Source: Deltaproteobacteria bacterium RBG_13_49_15
GTDB taxonomy: Bacteria > Desulfobacterota > Desulfobacteria > Desulfobacterales > UBA2156
Direction of reading: 5' to 3'
DNA: 17,778 nt
Assembly (NCBI GenBank): GCA_001797695.1
Contig: MGQD01000158.1
Location: 4,595-22,372 of the forward strand
This document shows positions 7,028 through 14,735 of this stretch, one piece after another. The first letter of the stretch is position 1, and each line of letters starts with the position of its first letter. The position numbers and the translations under genes are program-made. Under the pieces are notes generated by a model, which searched no databases, was not told where the DNA came from, and saw nothing but the letters and a program-made list of their open reading frames with translations.

Positions 7028-8638
7028 ATGCCAACCTTTTTATTTCAGAAGCTTTTCCCCCTTCAAAAAGATGAAACACCTTATCGATTGCTCGCACAGA
7101 ATTATGTTTCGATAGCATCCTTTGAAGGAATTGGTATTCTCAAAGTCGAGCAGCAGGGACTTGAATTTCTGGCTGAACAGGCATTCAAAGAGTGCTCCCA
7201 TCTGATGCGTCCATCTCACTTAAATTTGCTGAAAAAAATCCTGGACGATCCGGAAGGTTCTGACAACGACCGGTATGTGGCCTTAGAGATGCTGAAAAAT
7301 GCGGTCATCTCCGCCGAGATGATTTTCCCCATGTGCCAGGACACCGGAACCGCCGTCATCATCGGGAAAAAAGGGCAGCAGGTCTGGACCGGATTCTCGG
7401 ATGAAGCTGCTCTTTCCAAAGGGGTCTTCAATGCCTATACCCGGAATTACCTTCGCTATTCTCAAAACGCCCCGTTAACCATGTTCGAAGAAAAAAACAC
7501 CGGATGCAACCTTCCGGCCCAGATCGAACTGTATGCAACCGAAGGAGATTCTTATGAATTCCTTTTCATCGCCAAGGGGGGTGGGTCAGCTAATAAAACC
7601 TTTCTTTATCAGGAAACCAAGGCCCTTTTGACGCCGGAAAAACTGATCTGTTTTATGATAGAAAAGATGAAAACCCTTGGGACCGCCCCTTGCCCGCCGT
7701 ATCACCTCTCATTTGTTGTGGGGGGGATGAGCGCCGAATTCAATTTAAAGACCGTAAAACTTGCCACCGCGGGATTTCTGGATACGTTGCCCGATCACGG
7801 AAACTTGTCTGGGCATGCATTCCGGGATCTCTCCTTAGAAAAAGAGATCCTCGAGGCTTCCCGAAAATTTGGAATCGGCGCTCAGTTCGGCGGAAAATAT
7901 TTCTGCCATGATGCCCGGGTGATCCGCCTGCCGCGACATGGCGCCTCATGCCCGGTGGGCTTGGGAGTAAGCTGCAGCGCAGATCGGAACATCAAAGGGA
8001 AAATCACCGAAGACGGGGTTTTTCTGGAAAGGCTTGAAGCCGATCCAGCCAAATATCTTCCCGCAACAGAAGAAACCGAAGACAAAGCCGTCCCCATCGA
8101 CTTGAACCGGCCGATGAATGAAATACGAAGCATTCTCAATAAATATCCGGTGGCGACTCGGCTTCGTCTTTCCGGAAACCTTGTAGTGGCAAGGGATATC
8201 GCCCATGCCAAACTCAACGAGCATCTCAACAAGGGGGAAGGGCTTCCTCAATATTTTAAGGATCATATCATTTACTATGCCGGACCGGCAAAAACGCCGG
8301 AAGGATACCCTTCCGGATCCTTCGGCCCCACCACCGCCGGACGGATGGATGCCTATGTGGCCGCATTTCAGAAACAGGGAGCATCGATGGTCATGTTGGC
8401 CAAAGGAAACCGCTCCAAAGGGGTGACCGAATCCTGTAAAACCTATGGAGGCTTTTATCTCGGCTCTATCGGCGGTACGGCGGCCCGGCTCGGCAAGGAT
8501 TGCATTACATCCGTCCGAACTCTCGAATACCCTGAGCTTGGGATGGAAGCCATTTTTATGATTACGGTGAAGGATTTCCCCGCTTTTATCATTGTGGATG
8601 ACAAGGGGAATGATTTTTTTGATGCACTTTTAAATTGA
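7028..8638 (+). CDS. fumA: Fumarate hydratase, class I (iron-sulfur, fused alpha and beta domains)
   Basis: The enzyme catalyses reversible hydration of fumarate to malate using an oxygen-labile [4Fe-4S] cluster. The 536 residues match the fused FumA/FumB architecture: alpha domain to about residue 330, then the beta domain with AGPAKTPEGYPSGSFGPTTAGRMD. Cluster cysteines are C103 (MCQDTGTAV), C222 (CPPYH) and C316 (VGLGVSCSADRN). Each is two residues before its E. coli FumA counterpart (105, 224, 318), which strongly supports the assignment. I start at ATG 7028 because AGGAG lies seven bases upstream. An in-frame ATG at 7013 would place that site inside the gene and has none of its own. L-tartrate dehydratase or mesaconase activity is a family alternative. 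The cytosolic enzyme would serve an anaerobic C4-acid pathway. Confidence 0.93.
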   Translation: MPTFLFQKLFPLQKDETPYRLLAQNYVSIASFEGIGILKVEQQGLEFLAEQAFKECSHLMRPSHLNLLKKILDDPEGSDNDRYVALEMLKNAVISAEMIFPMCQDTGTAVIIGKKGQQVWTGFSDEAALSKGVFNAYTRNYLRYSQNAPLTMFEEKNTGCNLPAQIELYATEGDSYEFLFIAKGGGSANKTFLYQETKALLTPEKLICFMIEKMKTLGTAPCPPYHLSFVVGGMSAEFNLKTVKLATAGFLDTLPDHGNLSGHAFRDLSLEKEILEASRKFGIGAQFGGKYFCHDARVIRLPRHGASCPVGLGVSCSADRNIKGKITEDGVFLERLEADPAKYLPATEETEDKAVPIDLNRPMNEIRSILNKYPVATRLRLSGNLVVARDIAHAKLNEHLNKGEGLPQYFKDHIIYYAGPAKTPEGYPSGSFGPTTAGRMDAYVAAFQKQGASMVMLAKGNRSKGVTESCKTYGGFYLGSIGGTAARLGKDCITSVRTLEYPELGMEAIFMITVKDFPAFIIVDDKGNDFFDALLN

Positions 8639-8822
8639 ATTCAACTTCCGTCGACTCTTACCGGCGCCTACGAATCTTTTTTATTTACAAACACGAACCG
8701 ATTGAATAACGTTTTAGATTCCGCATGCATGAATCCGGTTTTAAAGCCTGAATCCTGCATGAAAATAAAAAAGAAGCGGATGCGCCATTTAAAAGATCAA
8801 AAAATATAAGAGGAGTTCGGTG

Positions 8823-11800
8823 ATGGGAAAAAAGATGAAAACAATCGACGGAAATACAGCAGCCGCCCATGTGGCCTATGCCATGAGCGATGTGGCAACG
8901 CTTTACCCGATTACCCCTTCTTCTCCCATTGGAGAGATTGCCGACGAATGGGCTGCCAAGGGTCGAAAAAACATATTCGGTCAGGCCATGACCGTACGCC
9001 AGCTTCAATCCGAAGCCGGAGCAGCAGCCGCCGTGCACGGATCTTTAGCTTCCGGCGCATTGACCACCACCTTCACCGCCTCGCAGGGGCTTCTGTTGAT
9101 GATCCCGAACATGTATAAAATGTCCGGAGAGCTCCTGCCTGCCGTAATTCATGTCACTGCCCGCGCGATCGCCGCCCACGCCCTTTCCATTTTCGGCGAT
9201 CATCAGGATGTCATGGCGGTCCGCCAAACCGGATTCGCGCTTCTGGGATCGGCATCGGTACAGGAAGTGATGGATCTGGGACTTGTCGCCCACCTGAGCG
9301 CCATCGAGGCAAGCGTTCCATTTCTTCATTTCTTTGATGGATTTCGAACATCCCATGAAATTCAAAAGGTCGAAATGATCGGCTATGATGACATGGCCAG
9401 GCTCGTCAACCAGGATGCGGTAGCCCGATTCCGGGCCAGAGGCGCCAATCCGGAACGTCCGGAGTTGAGGGGAACCGCCCAAAACCCGGATATTTACTTC
9501 CAGGGTCGCGAGGCGGCGAACCCGTATTATTTGAAAGTCCCGGGGATCGTATCGGAATATATGAAAAAAATTGGAAAGCTGACCGGCCGAAATTATCGCC
9601 TGTTTGATTATGTGGGGGATTCTGAAGCCCGGCATGTAATTGTTTCCATGGGTTCGTCGTGTGAAACCATTGAAGAGGTGGTCAACTTCCTCAATACCCG
9701 CGGAGAAAAGACCGGTCTTCTCAAAGTGAGGCTTTATCGTCCGTTTTCACCTGAGCATTTTTTCACCGTTATGCCCGCCTCGGCCGACCGGATAACCGTT
9801 TTGGACCGCACCAAAGAGCCAGGCTCTTTGGGAGAGCCGTTATATCTGGATGTCTGCACTGCATTTATGGAAAAAAGAAAAATGCCCTTAATTCTTGGCG
9901 GCCGGTACGGTTTGGGTTCCAAGGAGTTCAATCCGAGCATGGTCAAAGCGGTATTCGACAACATGAAGTCGGCAGATCCCAAGAATCATTTCACCGTGGG
10001 AATCAACGACGACGTCACCCATACCTCCCTCGAGGTTCAAGAAGGCCTGAGCGCAGCGCCGGAAGGAGCCGTTGGATGCAAATTCTGGGGTCTTGGCGCT
10101 GACGGAACGGTTGGAGCCAATAAAACCGCCATCAAGATCATCGGCGATAACACCCCTCTTTATGCCCAGGCCTATTTTGCCTATGATTCCAAAAAATCCG
10201 GAGGGGTGACCATTTCACATCTGAGATTCGGGAAAAAACAAATTCAGTCCACCTATTTGATCGACAGCGCCGATTACATCGCCTGCCATAATTCAAGTTA
10301 TGTTTATATTTACGATGTTCTCGAAGGGATAAAGGAAGGAGGCGCCTTTCTTCTAAATTCAAGCTGGAGCGCCGGGGAGATGGAAGAAAAGCTTCCGGCT
10401 CGCATGCGCCAAACCATTGCCCGAAAAAAGCTCCGTTTTTACAATATCAATGCGGTAAGGATCGCATCTGAAATCGGTCTGGGTGGACGGATCAACATGA
10501 TTATGCAAACCGCCTTCTTCAAGCTGGCCGGCGTCATTACGGTGAAAGACGCGGTTGAATATCTGAAAACCGATATCGTCAAGATGTTCGGGATGAAAGG
10601 GGACGCCGTTGTCAAAATGAACCAGGCCGCCGTGGACAAAACTCTCGATAACCTGGTTGAAATCAAATATCCGCAGCACTGGACTGCAGCAGGAGAAATC
10701 GGAACGCCGTCTTCGGATGAACCGGAATTTGTAAAACAGGTGATCCGCCCCATGCTGGCCCAGCAAGGGGATAGACTGCCGGTGAGCGCTTTTTCACCGG
10801 ACGGCATATTCCCGGTGGGAACCACCCAATATGAAAAGCGTGGGGTCGCCATTATGATTCCCGAATGGATACCTGAAAACTGCATTCAGTGCAATCAGTG
10901 TGCCATGGTTTGCCCGCACGCCGCCATTCGGCCATACCTGCTCACGGATCAGGAATCCGAAACAGCACCTGATGGGTTTGGCGCCATAAAGGCGACCGGA
11001 AAAGAATTGAAAGGGCACCGTTTCCGGGTCCAGGTAAGCCCGCTTGATTGTATGGGATGCGGGAACTGCGCGGACATTTGTCCTGCGAAAAAGCCGGCCC
11101 TGGTGATGAAACCCCTTGAAACCCAGACGGAAGTCCAGGTGCCAAATCACCGGTTTGCGGTTAAACTCCAGGTGAGGGATCATTTGGCGAGCCGTTTTAC
11201 GGTCAAAGGGAGCCAGTTTTATCAGCCGCTTCTCGAATTTTCAGGCGCCTGCGCCGGGTGCGGGGAAACCCCCTATGCCAAGCTCATCACCCAGCTTTTT
11301 GGAGAACGGATGGTGATCGGAAACGCCACCGGCTGCACATCGATTTGGGGAGGAAGCGCTCCCACCATCCCTTACTGCGTCAACCAGAATGGGTTCGGTC
11401 CCACGTGGGGCAACTCACTTTTTGAAGATCCGGCTGAATTTGCATACGGAATGCTTCTTGGTGCTATGCAGCAACGCAAAAAACTCGCCGATATGATGAG
11501 AGAGGCGATGGGAACGGATATTTCCCAGGATCTCAAAACCGCTATGGCGGGTTGGCTTGATAACATGAAAAACCCTGCCAAAAGCAGAGAATATGGAGAC
11601 GCCCTTAAGGCCGCCCTTCCACGATTTAGGGAAAATTCGCTTCTTCGCGCCATTAATGATATGTCCAAGCTCTTTACGAAAAAGTCCTACTGGATTTTTG
11701 CCGGGGACGGAAGCGCATACGACATTTCATTTGGCGGCATCGATCATGTACTGGCTTCCGGAGAAGATATCAATGTCATGGTTTTCGACACCGAGGTATA

Positions 11801-12377
11801 CTCCAATACCGGCGGCCAATCCTCCAAAGCAACCCCCACCGGTTCCATTGCCAAATTTGCCGCATCCGGAAAAAAGACCGCTAAAAAAGATATGGGGAAA
11901 ATGATGATGAGTTACGGTTACATCTATGTCGCATCCGTCGGGATGGGCTCCAGCAAGCAACAACTGATCCGGGCGCTCACCGAAGCCGAAGCGTATGGCG
12001 GACCATCTCTGATCATGGCGTATGCGCCATGTATCAATCACGGGATCAAGCGCGGGATGGGGAAGAGCCAGGAGGAAACGGAATTGGCGGTGGCATGCGG
12101 CTACTGGCCGTTGTACCGTTACAATCCGCAGCTCAAAACCGAAGGGAAAAACCCGTTCATCCTCGACTCTAAGAAACCGAACGGAAACCTCAGGGAGTTT
12201 TTAAAGGGTGAAGTCCGCTACGCCGCTCTTGAAAAATCCTTTCCACAGGAGGCTGAAGTGCTTCATTCCCGGCTGGAAAAGGAAGTAAACGACCGATATG
12301 AAGCATTAACGCTTCTGGCAGACCCAAAATCCATTTGCGATGGAGCCGGGAAGAAAAACGGACCGTTGGATGACTAA
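8823..12377 (+). CDS. nifJ: Pyruvate:ferredoxin (flavodoxin) oxidoreductase, homodimeric
   Basis: The enzyme converts pyruvate and CoA to acetyl-CoA and CO2 with reduction of ferredoxin, reversibly, using thiamine diphosphate and three [4Fe-4S] clusters. At 1184 residues it is full length. Seen in order: the N-terminal pyruvate-binding domain (YPITPSSPIGE, QSEAGAAAAVHG), the CoA/central domains, and a two-cluster ferredoxin domain with C687, C690, C693, C697 and C743, C746, C749, C753. The proximal cluster ligands are C810, C813, C838 and C1070, and the thiamine diphosphate/Mg site is GDGSAYD (D962) with YSNTGGQSS. These cysteines sit one or two residues from those of the Desulfovibrio africanus enzyme (812, 815, 840, 1071 for the proximal set). 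ATG 8823 is preferred over the adjacent GTG because AGAGGAG lies seven bases upstream. The gene is 184 bases after fumarase; co-transcription is uncertain. Confidence 0.97.
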   Translation: MGKKMKTIDGNTAAAHVAYAMSDVATLYPITPSSPIGEIADEWAAKGRKNIFGQAMTVRQLQSEAGAAAAVHGSLASGALTTTFTASQGLLLMIPNMYKMSGELLPAVIHVTARAIAAHALSIFGDHQDVMAVRQTGFALLGSASVQEVMDLGLVAHLSAIEASVPFLHFFDGFRTSHEIQKVEMIGYDDMARLVNQDAVARFRARGANPERPELRGTAQNPDIYFQGREAANPYYLKVPGIVSEYMKKIGKLTGRNYRLFDYVGDSEARHVIVSMGSSCETIEEVVNFLNTRGEKTGLLKVRLYRPFSPEHFFTVMPASADRITVLDRTKEPGSLGEPLYLDVCTAFMEKRKMPLILGGRYGLGSKEFNPSMVKAVFDNMKSADPKNHFTVGINDDVTHTSLEVQEGLSAAPEGAVGCKFWGLGADGTVGANKTAIKIIGDNTPLYAQAYFAYDSKKSGGVTISHLRFGKKQIQSTYLIDSADYIACHNSSYVYIYDVLEGIKEGGAFLLNSSWSAGEMEEKLPARMRQTIARKKLRFYNINAVRIASEIGLGGRINMIMQTAFFKLAGVITVKDAVEYLKTDIVKMFGMKGDAVVKMNQAAVDKTLDNLVEIKYPQHWTAAGEIGTPSSDEPEFVKQVIRPMLAQQGDRLPVSAFSPDGIFPVGTTQYEKRGVAIMIPEWIPENCIQCNQCAMVCPHAAIRPYLLTDQESETAPDGFGAIKATGKELKGHRFRVQVSPLDCMGCGNCADICPAKKPALVMKPLETQTEVQVPNHRFAVKLQVRDHLASRFTVKGSQFYQPLLEFSGACAGCGETPYAKLITQLFGERMVIGNATGCTSIWGGSAPTIPYCVNQNGFGPTWGNSLFEDPAEFAYGMLLGAMQQRKKLADMMREAMGTDISQDLKTAMAGWLDNMKNPAKSREYGDALKAALPRFRENSLLRAINDMSKLFTKKSYWIFAGDGSAYDISFGGIDHVLASGEDINVMVFDTEVYSNTGGQSSKATPTGSIAKFAASGKKTAKKDMGKMMMSYGYIYVASVGMGSSKQQLIRALTEAEAYGGPSLIMAYAPCINHGIKRGMGKSQEETELAVACGYWPLYRYNPQLKTEGKNPFILDSKKPNGNLREFLKGEVRYAALEKSFPQEAEVLHSRLEKEVNDRYEALTLLADPKSICDGAGKKNGPLDD

Positions 12378-12411
12378 AATCCATCGGATAAAACCGGTCT
12401 GTTGAAAACGG

Positions 12412-12903
12412 TTATGAGATGGAAATCACCTGACCTTGGGTCATCCGCTTCAGATCGTCAGGGGTGAGTTTAAATACGGCATAAGGGGTTCCTGCCGCAG
12501 CCCAGATCTCCCGGTACCCCAACAAATCCATGTCGATTATGGCTTTCATGGAAATCAGATGCCCTAAGGGCGGAACGCCTCCGATGACATATCCGGTCGC
12601 CTTTCGGACAAAGTCCGCATCCGCCATTTTCACCGGCTCGGACAGATGCCGGGCCAGCTTTTTTTCATCAACACGGTTGGCGCCGGAAACCAAAACAAGA
12701 TACGTGGCGCCGGTCGTTTTCCCTCTGAAAATTAGGGACTTGACGATCTGCCCCACCTCGCACCCAACAGCCTTTGCCGCATCGGCAGCGCTTCGAGTGG
12801 TCTCTTCCATTTCAACAACCTCGTATGAAAAGCCTTCCGAGATCAGTATGTCTTGAACCTTTTGAGCACTTTGTCTTAACTTTTTTTCTTTGGTTGGCTC
12901 CAT
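12412..12903 (-). CDS. YbaK/ProX-like aminoacyl-tRNA deacylase
   Basis: The 163-residue single-domain protein belongs to the YbaK/EbsC/ProX family, which hydrolyses mischarged tRNAs such as Cys-tRNA(Pro) or Ala-tRNA(Pro) in the cytoplasm. Visible hallmarks are the lysine strand QIVKSLIFRG, the LVLVSGANRVDEKKL segment, and TGYVIGGVPPLGH near residues 105-117, which forms the substrate loop. I prefer ATG at 12903, with GGAG five bases upstream, over the GTG two codons earlier at 12909. The gene is convergent with the pyruvate:ferredoxin oxidoreductase gene and ends 34 bases from it. A short AACCG/CGGTT inverted repeat lies in that gap. Whether it edits prolyl-tRNA mischarged with cysteine or alanine cannot be told by eye. 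Confidence 0.9.
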   Translation of the reverse strand: MEPTKEKKLRQSAQKVQDILISEGFSYEVVEMEETTRSAADAAKAVGCEVGQIVKSLIFRGKTTGATYLVLVSGANRVDEKKLARHLSEPVKMADADFVRKATGYVIGGVPPLGHLISMKAIIDMDLLGYREIWAAAGTPYAVFKLTPDDLKRMTQGQVISIS

Positions 12904-12959
12904 ATTCACTCCGATGTTCGTGATAAACGGGTTACCTAAGAAAAATCATACCCCCTGGT

Positions 12960-13203
12960 GTGCCTCACGTGCTAGGAGCTATGCGGGTGATTGCCGTTAT
13001 CGAGGATCAGGATGGGATCCGCAAAATCCTCCAGAGGCGTACAAGTCCTGAAACATCTTGGGCTTTTGGAAATTAAAACCCGATCTCAACCGGTTGCTCA
13101 TGGCCCACCGTATCTTATCTTAGAGCCATTCAGCGATTCGCCGGCCCCTTGCGCAGACGATTATCTGGCCGATCCGGTGTATCCCAACGAAGCGTATTTT
13201 TGA
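12960..13203 (+). mobile_element. Remnant: C-terminal end of an IS91-like (Y2-type) transposase, frameshifted
   Basis: Two frames together spell a transposase tail. MRVIAVIEDQDGIRKIL lies in the frame starting at 12981. After a shift near 13030-13045 it continues as LKHLGLLEIKTRSQPVA and ends in ADDYLADPVYPNEAYF before the TGA at 13201-13203. The order (a degraded Cys-Pro-x-Cys-like segment before MRVIAVIED, then KIL-KHLGL, then an acidic tail ending in an aromatic residue) is what I know from C-termini of IS91-related transposases of proteobacteria. Nothing upstream of about 12960 looks like the catalytic part, so only the last 80 or so codons survive. The region is non-functional. Confidence 0.65.
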
Positions 13204-13204
13204 A

Positions 13205-13345
13205 AAACGCGCCAGCAATCACACCGATACCCCCTTGCGTGGCTAAGGCAGAAACCAAACCGGACATGGAGATGCAGACCCCCATGCCTCCCTGCAAGAT
13301 TGCCAGTTTTCTGTTCAACCCATTGATGTTCAACGGCGGAATTCC
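13205..13345 (-). pseudogene. Nitronate monooxygenase / FabK-like gene, N-terminal fragment
   Basis: Read on the minus strand from about 13345, the frame gives GIPPLNINGLNRKLAILQGG followed by MGVCISMSGLVSALATQGG and IGVIAGA. This is the first beta-alpha unit of the nitronate monooxygenase (2-nitropropane dioxygenase) TIM-barrel family, whose hallmark is IIQGGMGVGIS...ANxGGIGVI. The match stops at about 13207 and the frame then runs antisense through the transposase tail to a stop at 13130. Some 40 residues of an expected 320-370 remain. No good start codon or correctly spaced ribosome binding site was found upstream. The break point falls within a few bases of the transposase stop codon, so insertion or deletion linked to that element probably destroyed the gene. 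Confidence 0.7.
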
Positions 13346-13718
13346 AGTGTCGGCGCTCCTTTTGAGCCTCTGCGCCCGAACTGGAAACTGCTTTGGTTCC
13401 CGTCCGGTTCGACTCGAAGCCGGGCTGAACGCAAAAGAAGACCTTATTTAAGGCATTGTGTCCGAATACACAAGAGGATTGTAAAAGGTGCTTTTCCCAA
13501 AGAGCGAACCGCGCTCATGGGACAGACCGGCTCATTCCGGATTGGAGCCTTTATCATTTTGCCCCTTGTTTTATTTTGAACCATCCGATACCACTTATTC
13601 CTAAAAGCCAAGGTGCCGGCTTGGGCGGCACGATCGACGTGCCGTCAAAACCCTGTGGGTTTGACAGCTTGTTTTTAACTCAGCCCTCTTGATCGTGGGC
13701 GGGATAGGGGATATTTTT
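13346..13718. other. Gene-free decayed stretch
   Basis: No recognisable protein is encoded here on either strand. The longest open frame (13456-13692, plus strand) has no homology I can name and no ribosome binding site. Two inverted repeats stand out: CCGGTTCGA (13404-13412) against TCGAAGCCGG (13414-13423), and CGGCACG (13626-13632) against CGTGCCG (13638-13644). The second lies immediately before the terminator-like hairpin described separately. Confidence 0.5.
13644..13676 (+). terminator. Possible intrinsic terminator
   Basis: GTCAAAACCC (13644-13653) pairs with GGGTTTGAC (13657-13665) apart from one bulged A, around a three-base loop. A T5 run follows at 13672-13676. The six-base gap between stem and T-run weakens the call. 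A second hairpin (13626-13644) abuts it. Confidence 0.45.
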
Positions 13719-13787
13719 ATGAGCAAAACGTATGAAACTCAAAATCTGGCCGTTTTTTACGATTTTGAAAATATCGCCATCGGGTGA
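13719..13787 (+). pseudogene. NYN-domain (LabA/DUF88-like) protein, N-terminal fragment
   Basis: ATG at 13719 begins MSKTYETQNLAVFYDFENIA, then IG and a TGA at 13785-13787. The LAVFYDFENIAIG segment is the first beta strand of NYN-domain proteins (PIN-like ribonuclease fold), where the first aspartate is a catalytic metal ligand. A GGGATAGGGG stretch about eight bases upstream could be the remaining ribosome binding site. The rest of the domain, over 100 residues expected, is absent. The following codons in the same frame belong to a different family, so this is a truncated remnant joined to foreign sequence. Confidence 0.6.
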
Positions 13788-14057
13788 GCTTACAGCAATA
13801 TCGACGACAGCGCTCGTCAAAAAACCCTGGCCAAGCTGTCTTTTGGCTACGTGTTTGCATTCGCCATGGCGCTTTGCGTGCAGTGCGAGACGTGCGCCTA
13901 TCCAGATACTTGTCTTTATCCCCATCTGGCTCACCCTTCCATGGATGCGTACGGCATCGATATCGGCAAGACGCTGGAGCCTCTGAATTTCAAGGTGGAA
14001 TTCAACGAAAAAGGGAATCTCCTTCCTTCCTGGTATTGCATGATATTGCTGGAATAG
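13788..14057 (+). pseudogene. DUF2284 (predicted metal-binding) protein, C-terminal fragment
   Basis: In the same frame as the NYN remnant, directly after its TGA, the sequence reads to a TAG at 14055-14057. It contains GYVFAFAMALCVQCETCAYP, a further cysteine at DTCLYP, then HPSMDAYGIDIGKTLEPL and a final WYCMILLE. The C-x2-C-x2-C...C pattern, the AxPSMxAYGID motif and the closing hydrophobic strand match the C-terminal half of DUF2284 proteins, which are about 180-210 residues and thought to bind an iron-sulfur cluster or zinc. Only about 89 codons survive and the N-terminal half is missing. A GTG at 13851 could start translation but has no ribosome binding site. Probably a non-functional remnant. 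Confidence 0.65.
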
Positions 14058-14140
14058 AGCACTGCCCGGCCAGGGTGCAGCAGAAAGGTACAAGTGTTCA
14101 CAAACATCACAGCGACGCGTTTCTGACCGAATACAGGCTG

Positions 14141-14180
14141 TGACTTGCCAAATGGCGCAAGTCATGATATCGATATCATG
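14141..14180. repeat. Hairpin overlapping a perfect 18-base palindrome
   Basis: TGACTTGC (14141-14148) is complementary to GCAAGTCA (14157-14164) around an eight-base loop. Overlapping its end, CATGATATCGATATCATG (14163-14180) is a perfect palindrome. Both lie 64 to 103 bases upstream of the prepilin start, where a promoter or operator would be expected. No standard -35/-10 pair is evident. Confidence 0.6.
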
Positions 14181-14243
14181 TTAACAACATACCTCTTTCG
14201 GACTTCAAAGACAAAAGGATATGCCGGATTCCCTCGAAAGCAG

Positions 14244-14708
14244 ATGTCTGGATTTCGATTCGATAGTCCCCCGAAGGGATTCACACTGATCGAGGTGATG
14301 ATCGTCGTCGCCATCATGGGAACTCTGGCGGCCATCGCGGTTCCCAATTACATTTCCTACCGGAATAGGGCCAAGGAAGCCCACGCCATTTCCGAGTTAA
14401 AGATCCTCATGGATGAAATCGCTATTTTTGAAATCGATAACAACCGGCTGCCGGCAAATATCAACGAACTCAAGACCGTTGCCCCGCAGGATCCATGGGG
14501 GAATCCGTATCAATATCAAAATTTTGAAATCACTCCTAGGGGTCAATGGCGAAAGGATAAGTTCTTGGTTCCCATCAATACCAGTTATGATTTGTGGAGC
14601 ATGGGGCCTGACGGTGCCAGCCAGCCGCCTTTGACTGCCAAGGCAAGCATAGATGACATCATCCGGGCGAATGATGGGGCGTTCATCGGAAAAGCCTCAT
14701 CGTATTAG
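14244..14708 (+). CDS. Prepilin-like protein with N-terminal methylation motif (GspG/PilA type)
   Basis: From ATG 14244 the 154-residue protein has a 12-residue leader ending in SPPKG, followed by the prepilin peptidase site G-FTLIE. The pilin glutamate at mature position 5 is conserved. A hydrophobic helix follows (VMIVVAIMGTLAAIAVPNYI), then a globular domain. DPWGNPYQY and YDLWSMGPDG resemble the calcium-binding loop of GspG major pseudopilins, so this may be a pseudopilin or a minor pilin. Upstream in-frame starts (TTG 14145, ATG 14178) would give leaders of 45 or 34 residues, longer than usual; none has a good ribosome binding site, so the start is uncertain. No assembly ATPase, platform protein or secretin is in the window. 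The histidine kinase follows by 27 bases, suggesting an operon. Confidence 0.85.
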   Translation: MSGFRFDSPPKGFTLIEVMIVVAIMGTLAAIAVPNYISYRNRAKEAHAISELKILMDEIAIFEIDNNRLPANINELKTVAPQDPWGNPYQYQNFEITPRGQWRKDKFLVPINTSYDLWSMGPDGASQPPLTAKASIDDIIRANDGAFIGKASSY

Positions 14709-14735
14709 CAATTCCATCCCAGGCATCGAACAGTC

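Noticed and set aside
7028..12377. Fumarase and pyruvate:ferredoxin oxidoreductase as a new paired system
   Set aside because: Both are standard anaerobic central-metabolism enzymes with all expected residues; the adjacency is unremarkable and a 184-base gap separates them.
13404..13423. GGTTCGACTC resembling a tRNA T-arm
   Set aside because: No acceptor stem, anticodon arm or CCA context can be folded around it; it is part of a short inverted repeat.
13785..13787. In-frame TGA as a selenocysteine codon joining the NYN and DUF2284 parts
   Set aside because: Neither family is known to carry selenocysteine at such a position, no clear SECIS-like stem-loop was seen right after the TGA, and both parts are truncated, so a deletion scar is simpler.
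13680..14165. 161-codon minus-strand open frame across the NYN/DUF2284 fragments
   Set aside because: It is the antisense of recognisable plus-strand motifs (DFENIAIG, PSMDAYGID), has no family features and no ribosome binding site.
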